Below the pieces are notes generated by a model. The model worked only from the letters and a program-made list of their open reading frames with translations. It searched no databases and had not been told where the DNA came from. From an uncultured Thermoanaerobacterales bacterium (lineage in GTDB: Bacteria; Bacillota; Clostridia; Christensenellales; UBA1242): a DNA stretch of 8,095 nt. Below are positions 1 to 5,395 of the stretch, piece after piece (the first letter of the stretch is position 1; every line of letters starts with the position of its first letter). The DNA lies in contig CATKXA010000042.1 in assembly GCA_949840475.1 (NCBI GenBank), positions 1-8,095 on the forward strand, read 5' to 3'. The position numbers were made by a program, and so were the translations under genes.

Positions 1-251
1 AGTTTTGATGCAATGTATAGTGCCGAGTTATATTCTGCCTTAGAGCCAGCAATTCTTGCCTCTCTTTGCTTGTCCACAGAGCCGTATTCAATGAAATCTT
101 TTAGGTTGTTTGTTATAACTTGCTCAATTTCTTCATTTGATGTATTAATATCTAATGCAAAGGTGTTATTGCCAGCAAAACTATAAAGCAATGGCGAAAA
201 CAACATTATGCAAAAACTAAGCATTACAAATAATATATTTATCTTTTTCAT
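1..251 (-). CDS. N-terminal part of a secreted protein, possibly an M28-family aminopeptidase (runs off the left edge)
   Basis: Reading starts at ATG 251 and stays open for 83 codons to the window edge, so the C-terminus is missing. The N-terminus is a typical Sec signal: MKK, then a long hydrophobic stretch (ILFVMLSFCIMLFSPLLYSF) and small residues at about 28-33 where signal peptidase could cut. The mature part begins with an acidic helix and then has REARIAGSKAEYNSALYIAS, which resembles the segment near the start of many M28 zinc aminopeptidases (R-x-AG-S/T, then helix ending A-x-YI). The zinc ligands would lie beyond the window, so the family call is an inference from this segment only. 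The start overlaps the stop of the upstream membrane-protein gene as ATGA (248-251), which suggests translational coupling. The signal peptide is the safest part of this call. Confidence 0.55.
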   Translation of the reverse strand, partial: MKKINILFVMLSFCIMLFSPLLYSFAGNNTFALDINTSNEEIEQVITNNLKDFIEYGSVDKQREARIAGSKAEYNSALYIASK

Positions 252-826
252 AACACACCCGCCATCATGCTCAAAACTTGATAAATTTCATAAAGCACCA
301 TTGGTATACAAAGTATTTTAAAAACGAATTGACCTATCAATGGCTCAACGTGTTTTTTTGCAACATCGTAGTATAGTACAATTATCAAAAGCATATTAAA
401 GATTAGTTCAATTATGCAAAGATAAGCTGAAATGTAAGGAAAATAAAACCTCAAGTTGAATATAAAACCTAGAATAATATTCCTTATTAAAAACCATTTA
501 CGAAACTTATCTTTAAAGCCTTGCCTTGGCAATAAAAAAGAATAAAGTGAAAAGCTTAGGCAAAACCTGTAAACTAAAAACAAAAACTCAAATATAGCAT
601 AGGCAAACAAGCCATAAAATAATATTGATATAACAAGAGAAGAACTTTGCCCTACTATGCCAATGGTCGCCATTTTTGCTACAGAACTATAAAGCTCAAG
701 CCATACAAAAGACAAGAATAATAACACTGGTAAAACTTTGCTCCAAATAGAGCCAGCATTAAAAATTTGACTATTTGTAGAAATATTAATTTGTCCGTAT
801 TTATTAGTTGTTTTTTGTTGTTGCAT
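248..826 (-). CDS. Small multi-pass membrane protein of unknown function
   Basis: This gene encodes 192 residues with a polar N-terminus (about 1-27) followed by about five hydrophobic segments near 28-49, 62-87, 111-130, 132-153 and 163-183. A basic stretch (RQGFKDKFRKW, about 101-111) probably faces the cytoplasm. I recognise no family motif. The ATG at 826 is one base beyond the holA stop codon, and an AGAGG Shine-Dalgarno at 832-836 lies inside the end of holA, so translation is probably coupled to holA. At its other end it overlaps the secreted-protein gene by four bases. Being sandwiched in a tight run suggests that it is expressed with holA and possibly works with the downstream secreted protein at the envelope, but that is inference. 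Confidence 0.75.
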   Translation of the reverse strand: MQQQKTTNKYGQINISTNSQIFNAGSIWSKVLPVLLFLSFVWLELYSSVAKMATIGIVGQSSSLVISILFYGLFAYAIFEFLFLVYRFCLSFSLYSFLLPRQGFKDKFRKWFLIRNIILGFIFNLRFYFPYISAYLCIIELIFNMLLIIVLYYDVAKKHVEPLIGQFVFKILCIPMVLYEIYQVLSMMAGVL

Positions 827-827
827 T

Positions 828-1802
828 TTAGCCTCTTATCTTTAGTATATTTAAAACTATAGTTTTTATAGCCACATCTTCTTTAATTTTTCCCATTTTT
901 ATATTGCGGTCTGCCTCATAAAGCATATCTACTATGCTTTTAAGCGACTTTGGAGTAAAGTATTTAATTTGGTTTTTAACCATTTTAACAGCATATGGCT
1001 TAACGTTTAAGAGCACCGCTAGTTGCTCATCTGTTTTATCTTTGTTTATCGCCACATATAATGCCCTTCTGTAATTATTATATAGTGGAGCAATAATTGA
1101 AAAGCCGCCCTTGCCTTCATTTGCTAGAGTGAACACAAGGTCTAGTGCTTTTTGTTTTTCGTTTCTTGCTATAAACTCAGCAAGCTCAAAAACTTGATAC
1201 TCTTTATCTTCTGAAACTATTTCTCTAACTATCTCAGGCGTTATTTGCTTGCCATTTGCATAGCTTACAAGCTTTACAAGTTCGCTACTTATTCTAGCCA
1301 TATTATTATTACAAAAAAGTATAAGCATATCTAAAGCCTGCTCAGTTATATTTAGGTTTTGGCTATTGCTGCTTTGCTTAATAAACTTTTTAATCTGCAT
1401 TGGCTCAAGTTTATCACAGTCAATAGCTGTTAAATATGGCATGTAAGGCTTAAGAGCCTCAACGCTATCAAGACTAAAAAACACTAAAATGCTTTCTTGC
1501 ATTGGATTTTTTAAATACTCAAGTAGCTTATCGTCCTTAGTGGCTTTTTTATTTGAAAACTCGTTTACTTGCACAAGTCTATAATTATCCATAAAAGGAA
1601 AGACGCTAACAGCTCTAACAATGTCATCCTTAGACGCACTGTCTGCTGAGAGTATTACTTCGTTTAAATCTGTTTGAGCAATGTTTAATGCTTTTTTTAT
1701 TTTAGCAAGAGCATCATAACACAAATACCTATCGCTACCAGATATTAGATAAGCACTTTTAATTTGTTTGTCTAAATTACTTTCAAGTTCTAAATATTTC
1801 AT
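828..1802 (-). CDS. holA: DNA polymerase III delta subunit
   Basis: The delta subunit is the clamp-loader wrench that opens the sliding clamp during chromosome replication; it acts in the cytoplasm within the clamp-loader complex. The 324-residue product is close to the usual family length of about 330-345. Family-like features are the N-terminal YLISGSDRYLCYDALAKIKK segment (about 18-37), the VFPFMDNYRLVQVNEF strand-loop region (about 67-82), and an alpha-helical C-terminus with the conserved-looking KPYAVKMVKNQIKYF segment followed by a helix ending in IKMGKIKEDVAI. An AGAGGCAAGAG sequence just upstream of ATG 1802 supplies the ribosome binding site. It lies 42 bases downstream of comEC on the same strand, a gene order common in Firmicutes, and is very closely followed by the membrane-protein gene. 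Confidence 0.93.
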   Translation of the reverse strand: MKYLELESNLDKQIKSAYLISGSDRYLCYDALAKIKKALNIAQTDLNEVILSADSASKDDIVRAVSVFPFMDNYRLVQVNEFSNKKATKDDKLLEYLKNPMQESILVFFSLDSVEALKPYMPYLTAIDCDKLEPMQIKKFIKQSSNSQNLNITEQALDMLILFCNNNMARISSELVKLVSYANGKQITPEIVREIVSEDKEYQVFELAEFIARNEKQKALDLVFTLANEGKGGFSIIAPLYNNYRRALYVAINKDKTDEQLAVLLNVKPYAVKMVKNQIKYFTPKSLKSIVDMLYEADRNIKMGKIKEDVAIKTIVLNILKIRG

Positions 1803-1854
1803 CTCTTGCCTCTTTGATATTTTATCAAATCATATGTGTAAAGTAAAGTATTAA

Positions 1855-3432
1855 TTAGCAAATAAGTGCAAGCACCAGTATTACCAAAGTCAAAAGACCA
1901 AAACTTATAGACAATGTACATTTTACTTTCCTTTTAAAGAAAACAAAATCAGAACTGATTATACCAAAGCCGACTAGCGATAGACTAAATGCTGAAATTA
2001 ATTCCCTTTTCCTATTAACAAAAGAAACAGCACCTGTAAAAGAGCTAATGGTAGTTACTATTTTCATCAAAAATTCAAATATATAACAAAGTTTGGCAAG
2101 CGGAGCAAATATGACGCCAAGCAACACGCCAATAAATAATATCATAAAGGCAATGCTTGCAATAGGTATAACAATAATATTTGTTACAATAGAAAATATC
2201 GAAAGCTGTGAAAAGTAGACAGCCATAGCAGGCACTACTCCTACTTGCACAGCTATTGCGAGGCTCAAAGCACTAGAAAGCTTGTGGTAGAAAAACTTAT
2301 TAAAAAATTCCCTGAGTATTGGTGCCAACAAAATTATAGAACTTACTGCCCCAAAGCTTAGTAAATAACCAACATCGTAAAGTTGCATCGGTTTAAAAAG
2401 TAATATCAAACTACCAGCTAATGCCAATGCACTTAAACCGTCATACTCCTTTTGACGCATTTTTGCGTACAAAAGTATCATTGTCATTAGCATTGCTCTA
2501 GTAACAGACACTGAAAAACCGCATACCAAAGCATAAATAAACACTATGACGCTAACAATATAAAATTTGGCTTTAGATTTAAGCTTAAACAGTCCCAAAA
2601 CAAATGTAATCAAAGTAACAATAAATCCAACATGCAAACCACTGACTGCAAGCAAGTGAGCAATACCGCTCGCACGATAATTTTCTTGAATATCTGGTGA
2701 TAAATTTTTGTTATCGCCAAACAGCATCGTATATGCAAGCTCGCTATATTCTTCTGACATATTGGCAGTTACCAAACTAATTACTTTGGTTTTAAACTTA
2801 TGTATTAAATTTGCGTCTTGAGTGTTTGTATTTACAATATCAAAATAGTTACAAAAACCTAAAAGTTTAATGTTTTTATTTAGGTAATAAAAATTTTGCC
2901 CGTCACCACTAAAAATTGTTGGCTTTTTAACGACAAGCGTTGCATGAACCAAATCTCCTAGCGTATACTCTTCATTACCCTCGGCTTTTTGACGTACAAA
3001 TATTCTCATTTTGCCACTTAGCTTATGTTTATTCAACGTTCCAAGCTCTGAAAGCTCTACTTTATCTAAAGTTATTACCAAATACTTATCAGTAGTATAA
3101 GACCTTTCTGTAACTCTTCCACTAATAAAATATTCGCCCTCAAAGTCACTCTTAGCATCATTTATGATTAAATTAACGGCAAAGAGCGTTGCAGATAGAA
3201 AAAACGCAACAACAATACTAATAAGCTTAAAACGCTTTTTATCTTTTACTAAAACGAGTTTAACTATAAAAGTTATAACTAGACACGAAATGGCAATACC
3301 CGAACAGATGTATGCAAATACACTTCTAATATAAAAGCCACTAGCAAATACAATACCCGCCATAAAAAACAGCCATATTGAAACCAATGGACGATAATTG
3401 AAATACTTTGTAGAGCGACTTTTATTATCCAC
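1855..3432 (-). CDS. comEC: ComEC/Rec2-family DNA uptake channel lacking the metallo-beta-lactamase domain
   Basis: ComEC forms the inner-membrane channel through which single-stranded DNA enters during transformation. The 525-residue product has N-terminal membrane segments (about 15-90), a soluble OB-like DUF4131 region (about 95-200), and the Competence membrane domain with the hallmark HLLAVSGLHVGF (259-270), SVTRAMLM (309-316) and VGYLLSFGAV (354-363). It stops just after the last membrane helices. Full-length ComEC proteins such as that of Bacillus subtilis have roughly 775 residues, the extra part being a C-terminal metallo-beta-lactamase domain absent here. No frameshift remnant of that domain is visible, because holA begins 52 bases later. 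The start is GTG 3432: an in-frame TGA at 3436-3438 rules out anything further upstream, and the N-terminus MDNKSRSTKYFNYRPLVSIW fits the family. There is no convincing Shine-Dalgarno; a TATAAT box sits only six bases ahead, so a leaderless transcript is possible. Confidence 0.9.
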   Translation of the reverse strand: MDNKSRSTKYFNYRPLVSIWLFFMAGIVFASGFYIRSVFAYICSGIAISCLVITFIVKLVLVKDKKRFKLISIVVAFFLSATLFAVNLIINDAKSDFEGEYFISGRVTERSYTTDKYLVITLDKVELSELGTLNKHKLSGKMRIFVRQKAEGNEEYTLGDLVHATLVVKKPTIFSGDGQNFYYLNKNIKLLGFCNYFDIVNTNTQDANLIHKFKTKVISLVTANMSEEYSELAYTMLFGDNKNLSPDIQENYRASGIAHLLAVSGLHVGFIVTLITFVLGLFKLKSKAKFYIVSVIVFIYALVCGFSVSVTRAMLMTMILLYAKMRQKEYDGLSALALAGSLILLFKPMQLYDVGYLLSFGAVSSIILLAPILREFFNKFFYHKLSSALSLAIAVQVGVVPAMAVYFSQLSIFSIVTNIIVIPIASIAFMILFIGVLLGVIFAPLAKLCYIFEFLMKIVTTISSFTGAVSFVNRKRELISAFSLSLVGFGIISSDFVFFKRKVKCTLSISFGLLTLVILVLALIC

Positions 3433-3438
3433 ATGTCA

Positions 3439-3467
3439 ATTATACATATTCCACAAAAAAAATACAA
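3439..3467 (-). promoter_or_regulatory. Candidate promoter directly upstream of comEC
   Basis: A perfect TATAAT (3439-3444) is preceded by a 17-base spacer and a weak -35, TTGTAT (3462-3467, three of six consensus bases). Initiation at the normal distance would fall on or within a base or two of the comEC GTG, giving an mRNA with almost no leader. The upstream terminator at 3478-3511 makes a separate promoter here reasonable. The DNA is AT-rich, so a chance -10 is not excluded. Confidence 0.45.
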
Positions 3468-3477
3468 ATTCCTACCA

Positions 3478-3511
3478 AAAATAAAAACAACTTTATAGTT
3501 GTTTTTATTTT
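3478..3511 (-). terminator. Intrinsic terminator of the radical SAM gene
   Basis: A 14-bp stem (3478-3491 with 3498-3511) encloses a 6-base loop. The minus-strand transcript ends in a U-rich run (UUUUUAUUUUU) at the 3' side. The stem includes the maturase stop codon. It separates the maturase from comEC. Because the arms are themselves A/T runs, it could also work in the other direction. Confidence 0.75.
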
Positions 3512-4752
3512 ATTGATAAATCCTTAACATAATTTTTTAAAAAGTATTTTAATTTAAACATCAAAACTTTCTTACTTGAAAAGCAGTAGTTTTTACCTAA
3601 AAATTTTTCATACATACAGCCACCATTACATAATGGTAATTGTGAACATTTTAAACATTTATTTTCTAGCCTTGGAGAACACCATCTAATTATTTTATTA
3701 ATATCTACACCATCATCTACTGAACCTATAAAGTCGCAATCAGACATCGCTTGTGAGCATTTCCCTAGACGACCATCTGGATAGATAAAGAAAGATCGCA
3801 ATGAGTGAGCAATACACATGTTATCGCGTCTTGGAATTGTGTTTAAAACATTTTTAATAAAATTGCACCTTATTAACTTTTTTAATATTTTAATATCAGT
3901 ATCTTCGCTTGCCGTTAAACTATTATCTAATTCTCGCGACATAATTCTTCTTGCATAAACAGAAATATTTTCATATGAACCAAATTTTTCTCTTAAAAAA
4001 TCTATTAAATTAATTATCTCATCATAATTACTTTCATTATAATTCAACCTAATTGTAACTGATATTTTTTTATTTAAAAGATTGTAAATATTGTTTACAA
4101 CATTTTCAAAAGCGTTTTCTTGATTAAAATTTTTAATTTTTTCATAAGTGTGCTTGAGCCCATCGATTGTGATTTGAACTTTTTTCAATTTCCAAATTTC
4201 TATTGCATCATAAATTTTTTTATTATCAAATAATAAACCATTGGTTATCATACGCGTCCAAAACTTGATATTATTCTTACTCGCAAACTTAGCTATTTTT
4301 TCAGAAATATAAGTGATTAAATTATCATTCAATAATGGTTCGCCACCAAACCATTCAATTATAATTTCTTCACTATCTTTACTTTGTTGTTTAATGAATT
4401 TAACAATTTTATCAGCATCTTCTAAATGCATAGTATATGGAACAGTACCATTTTCATAACAATAAGGACATTTAGCATTACATGCCAGTGTAGTATATAC
4501 TCTAAAGAAAGAAATTTTATTTTCAGCAGCTAAAACTCTTGAAGAAAAAAGAACTTCATCCACCTCATTATAATTTTCATCCACATACAATCCTAATCTA
4601 TGATACTCTTTTTGCTGAATCTCATTACAACTTATATTTTTAAATTCTACATATTCTTTTGTGTTTAAAATGACACAAGAAGATTTCAATCCATTATATA
4701 TAAGATAATATCCCTTATACGATGAAGTATAATTATAAATTGATAGTTTCAT
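3505..4752 (-). CDS. Radical SAM/SPASM peptide maturase (RiPP-modifying enzyme)
   Basis: The 415-residue product has a roughly 80-residue N-terminal region without cysteine clusters, possibly substrate binding. The radical SAM domain follows: the 4Fe-4S/SAM motif CNAKCPYC has cysteines at 91, 95 and 98, and GGEP lies at 136-139. The C-terminal SPASM domain has the canonical spacing C366-x2-C369-x5-C375-x3-C379-x10-C390, with C313, C332, C339 and C358 as further candidate ligands for auxiliary clusters. Such enzymes use SAM-derived radicals to crosslink or otherwise modify ribosomal peptides in the cytoplasm. A 38-residue Cys-containing peptide gene lies just upstream (4788-4904), matching the usual precursor-maturase pairing. 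The ATG at 4752 has a GAGGA only three bases away, a poor spacing that predicts weaker translation than the precursor. Base composition is very AT-rich. The exact subfamily (clostridial Cys-rich-peptide maturases are one candidate) and the bond formed cannot be read from sequence alone. Confidence 0.9.
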   Translation of the reverse strand: MKLSIYNYTSSYKGYYLIYNGLKSSCVILNTKEYVEFKNISCNEIQQKEYHRLGLYVDENYNEVDEVLFSSRVLAAENKISFFRVYTTLACNAKCPYCYENGTVPYTMHLEDADKIVKFIKQQSKDSEEIIIEWFGGEPLLNDNLITYISEKIAKFASKNNIKFWTRMITNGLLFDNKKIYDAIEIWKLKKVQITIDGLKHTYEKIKNFNQENAFENVVNNIYNLLNKKISVTIRLNYNESNYDEIINLIDFLREKFGSYENISVYARRIMSRELDNSLTASEDTDIKILKKLIRCNFIKNVLNTIPRRDNMCIAHSLRSFFIYPDGRLGKCSQAMSDCDFIGSVDDGVDINKIIRWCSPRLENKCLKCSQLPLCNGGCMYEKFLGKNYCFSSKKVLMFKLKYFLKNYVKDLSIK

Positions 4753-4761
4753 AAATCCTCG

Positions 4762-4793
4762 AAAAAAAATTAGATATTAAAAAATATCTAATT
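4762..4793 (-). terminator. Attenuator-type hairpin between precursor and maturase genes
   Basis: An 11-bp stem (4768-4778 with 4783-4793) with a 4-base loop is followed on the minus strand by an uninterrupted run of eight T (4762-4769, the first two inside the stem). It begins within the last codons of the precursor, including its TAG stop, and ends just before the maturase ribosome binding site. It is well formed enough to stop most transcripts, so only part of transcription would reach the maturase. This gives the excess of peptide over enzyme commonly seen in RiPP operons. Confidence 0.75.
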
Positions 4794-4904
4794 ACTTATT
4801 GAACTTCCGCATGGCGTGTCACTATCAGAACCACATCCAGTATAATTATTGCAATTTATTATTTGAGTTTTTTTGATTTTTGGAATATCTTTTATTATTT
4901 TCAT
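4788..4904 (-). CDS. Putative RiPP precursor peptide, 38 residues with three cysteines
   Basis: The reading frame ATG 4904 to TAG 4788 encodes 38 residues. The first 17 (MKIIKDIPKIKKTQIIN) are basic and leader-like. The rest is a small-residue core, CNNYTGCGSDSDTPCG followed by SSISN, with C18, C24 and C32 spaced C-x5-C-x7-C and rich in Gly, Ser, Asp and Thr. That it is real rests on three things: a full AGGAGG (4913-4918) eight bases before the ATG, a near-consensus promoter ending about 20 bases earlier, and the radical SAM/SPASM maturase 35 bases downstream. It is probably the substrate on which the maturase installs sulfur-to-carbon (sactipeptide or ranthipeptide type) or carbon-carbon links. 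No double-Gly cleavage motif is obvious, and no protease or exporter gene is adjacent. The mature product and its activity are unknown. Confidence 0.85.
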   Translation of the reverse strand: MKIIKDIPKIKKTQIINCNNYTGCGSDSDTPCGSSISN

Positions 4905-4912
4905 ATCAAATT

Positions 4913-4920
4913 CCTCCTTA
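4913..4920 (-). promoter_or_regulatory. Strong ribosome binding site of the precursor peptide
   Basis: TAAGGAGG lies eight bases ahead of ATG 4904. It is the most complete Shine-Dalgarno sequence I found in the window and decides the start of the small peptide gene. With transcription predicted to start near 4923, it lies almost at the 5' end of the mRNA. Confidence 0.85.
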
Positions 4921-4929
4921 ACTATTTTT

Positions 4930-4958
4930 ATAATACAAGAAATAAATAAGATTGTCAA
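4930..4958 (-). promoter_or_regulatory. Sigma-A-type promoter of the RiPP cassette
   Basis: A perfect -35 TTGACA (4953-4958), a 17-base spacer and a -10 TATTAT (4930-4935, five of six consensus bases) predict a start near 4923 and a leader of about 20 bases. No operator-like dyad overlaps it, so expression may be strong and largely constitutive unless a regulator acts from elsewhere. Confidence 0.85.
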
Positions 4959-5046
4959 TTAAAATTTCTTATTCTAGTAGGAGATTTAGTCTTTCCCTTT
5001 GTTTCCCGCCCCGATTGGGGACACATAGCCGATTCTTAACCTACAC
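4959..5046. other. Spacer between the RiPP promoter and the structured-RNA terminator
   Basis: I see no gene here. The stretch contains a short perfect hairpin, CCCC-GATT-GGGG (5009-5020), and a 10-base copy of agccgattct (5027-5036) that also occurs at the 5' end of the neighbouring structured RNA (5320-5329). Neither has an evident role; the G+C-rich patch at 5005-5020 stands out from its surroundings. Confidence 0.4.
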
Positions 5047-5080
5047 AAAAAAACACGCCCAATATTAGGCGTGATTTTTT
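5047..5080 (-). terminator. Terminator of the structured RNA
   Basis: The stem CACGCC/GGCGTG (5054-5059 with 5068-5073) has an 8-base loop and is flanked by A7 and T7 runs that can extend the helix around one bulged base. On the minus strand the T7 run follows the hairpin immediately. The layout (3' CCA, A7, hairpin, T7) is the same as that behind the neighbouring tRNA, though the stem sequences differ. It could also work in the opposite direction. Confidence 0.8.
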
Positions 5081-5104
5081 TGGTACCACCACGGAGAATC
5101 GAAC
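5073..5104 (-). repeat. 32-bp direct repeat, copy 1 (3' end of the structured RNA)
   Basis: These 32 bases are identical to 5364-5395. Read on the minus strand, they carry the last 24 bases of tRNA-Glu (T-loop, T-stem 3' strand, acceptor 3' strand, CCA), then A6 and TC, where the following terminator begins. Here the T-stem 5' strand and the rest of a tRNA are absent, so this copy is not part of a tRNA. Confidence 0.9.
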
Positions 5105-5340
5105 AGACTACCCTTGCGACTCTCTACCGAACCGTCGCTCATTTCCACGCATCTTGGCTCACCTTTTTGTCAAAAATTTCCAAACAAGAACGCAGATAGG
5201 ATAACCTGATCTGCAACCTTGTTTGTTATTTTTATTCAAAAATCTAAACCAATCTGCTACCACTTTTTCTTCGCTTATATCGCTTGCGTTCATAAACTTA
5301 TTCCACGATATTGAACCAGAGCCGATTCTCCGTGGCAATA
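5081..5340 (-). ncRNA. Structured non-coding RNA with an 18-bp closing helix and tRNA-like 3' CCA (class not identified)
   Basis: The ends pair over 18 bp: 5340-5323 with 5101-5084, with three G-U wobbles and thirteen consecutive Watson-Crick pairs. They leave a 3' CCA (5083-5081) as in a tRNA. Inside, a long interrupted hairpin is built of successive helices: 5252-5245/5161-5154, 5242-5238/5168-5164, 5233-5228/5177-5172, 5225-5218/5188-5181 and 5214-5209/5197-5192. A second hairpin (GCGAC/GTCGC, 5138-5134 with 5120-5116) carries a loop AGAG that could pair with 5321-5318. Two further complementary pairs near the 5' end (5316-5312/5292-5288 and 5311-5306/5282-5277) interleave. A terminator follows directly. 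No independent promoter is clear; the 5' end abuts the tRNA terminator. Candidates include a raiA-type clostridial RNA or a new class. tmRNA is unlikely: the RNA is short, lacks a tag ending ALAA, and has no T-stem. Orientation is inferred from the CCA and the T-run. Confidence 0.7.
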
Positions 5341-5371
5341 AAAAAACTCACACATATGTGTGAGATTTTTT
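5341..5371 (-). terminator. Terminator of tRNA-Glu
   Basis: The palindrome CTCACACATATGTGTGAG (5347-5364) forms a 7-bp stem with an ATAT loop, is flanked by A and T runs, and is followed on the minus strand by T7 (5340-5346). It lies directly behind the tRNA CCA. Read-through would be needed for the following structured RNA unless that RNA has its own promoter. Confidence 0.8.
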
Positions 5372-5395
5372 TGGTACCACCACGGAGAATCGAAC
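5364..5395 (-). repeat. 32-bp direct repeat, copy 2 (3' end of tRNA-Glu)
   Basis: This copy is identical to 5073-5104, with a period of 291 bases. It covers the T-loop to CCA of the intact tRNA-Glu plus the first bases behind it. Integrases often use tRNA 3' ends as attachment sites, so the pair resembles an att duplication, but local duplication or gene conversion would look the same. Confidence 0.9.

Noticed and set aside
3279..3467. 62-residue minus-strand frame
   Set aside because: It overlaps the comEC start in another frame; the comEC N-terminus fits its family well.
5009..5020. CCCC-GATT-GGGG hairpin as a terminator
   Set aside because: The stem is only four pairs and no T-run follows on either strand.
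5081..5146. A second, degenerate tRNA gene
   Set aside because: Only the 3' 24 bases match tRNA-Glu; no D-arm, anticodon arm or T-stem 5' strand can be found in the preceding bases.
5159..5293. A 44-codon minus-strand frame (ATG 5293 to TGA 5159) inside the structured RNA
   Set aside because: It lies wholly within the extended hairpin region, has only a weak ribosome binding site, and its sequence is better explained by RNA pairing. A small encoded peptide is not fully excluded.
5081..5340. tmRNA (ssrA)
   Set aside because: The 3' end looks tRNA-like, but there is no T-stem 5' strand, no tag frame ending in ALAA, and the length is below that of typical tmRNA.
5081..5340. Retron-type msr-msd RNA, because the ends are complementary over 18 bp
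   Set aside because: No reverse transcriptase is encoded anywhere in the window.
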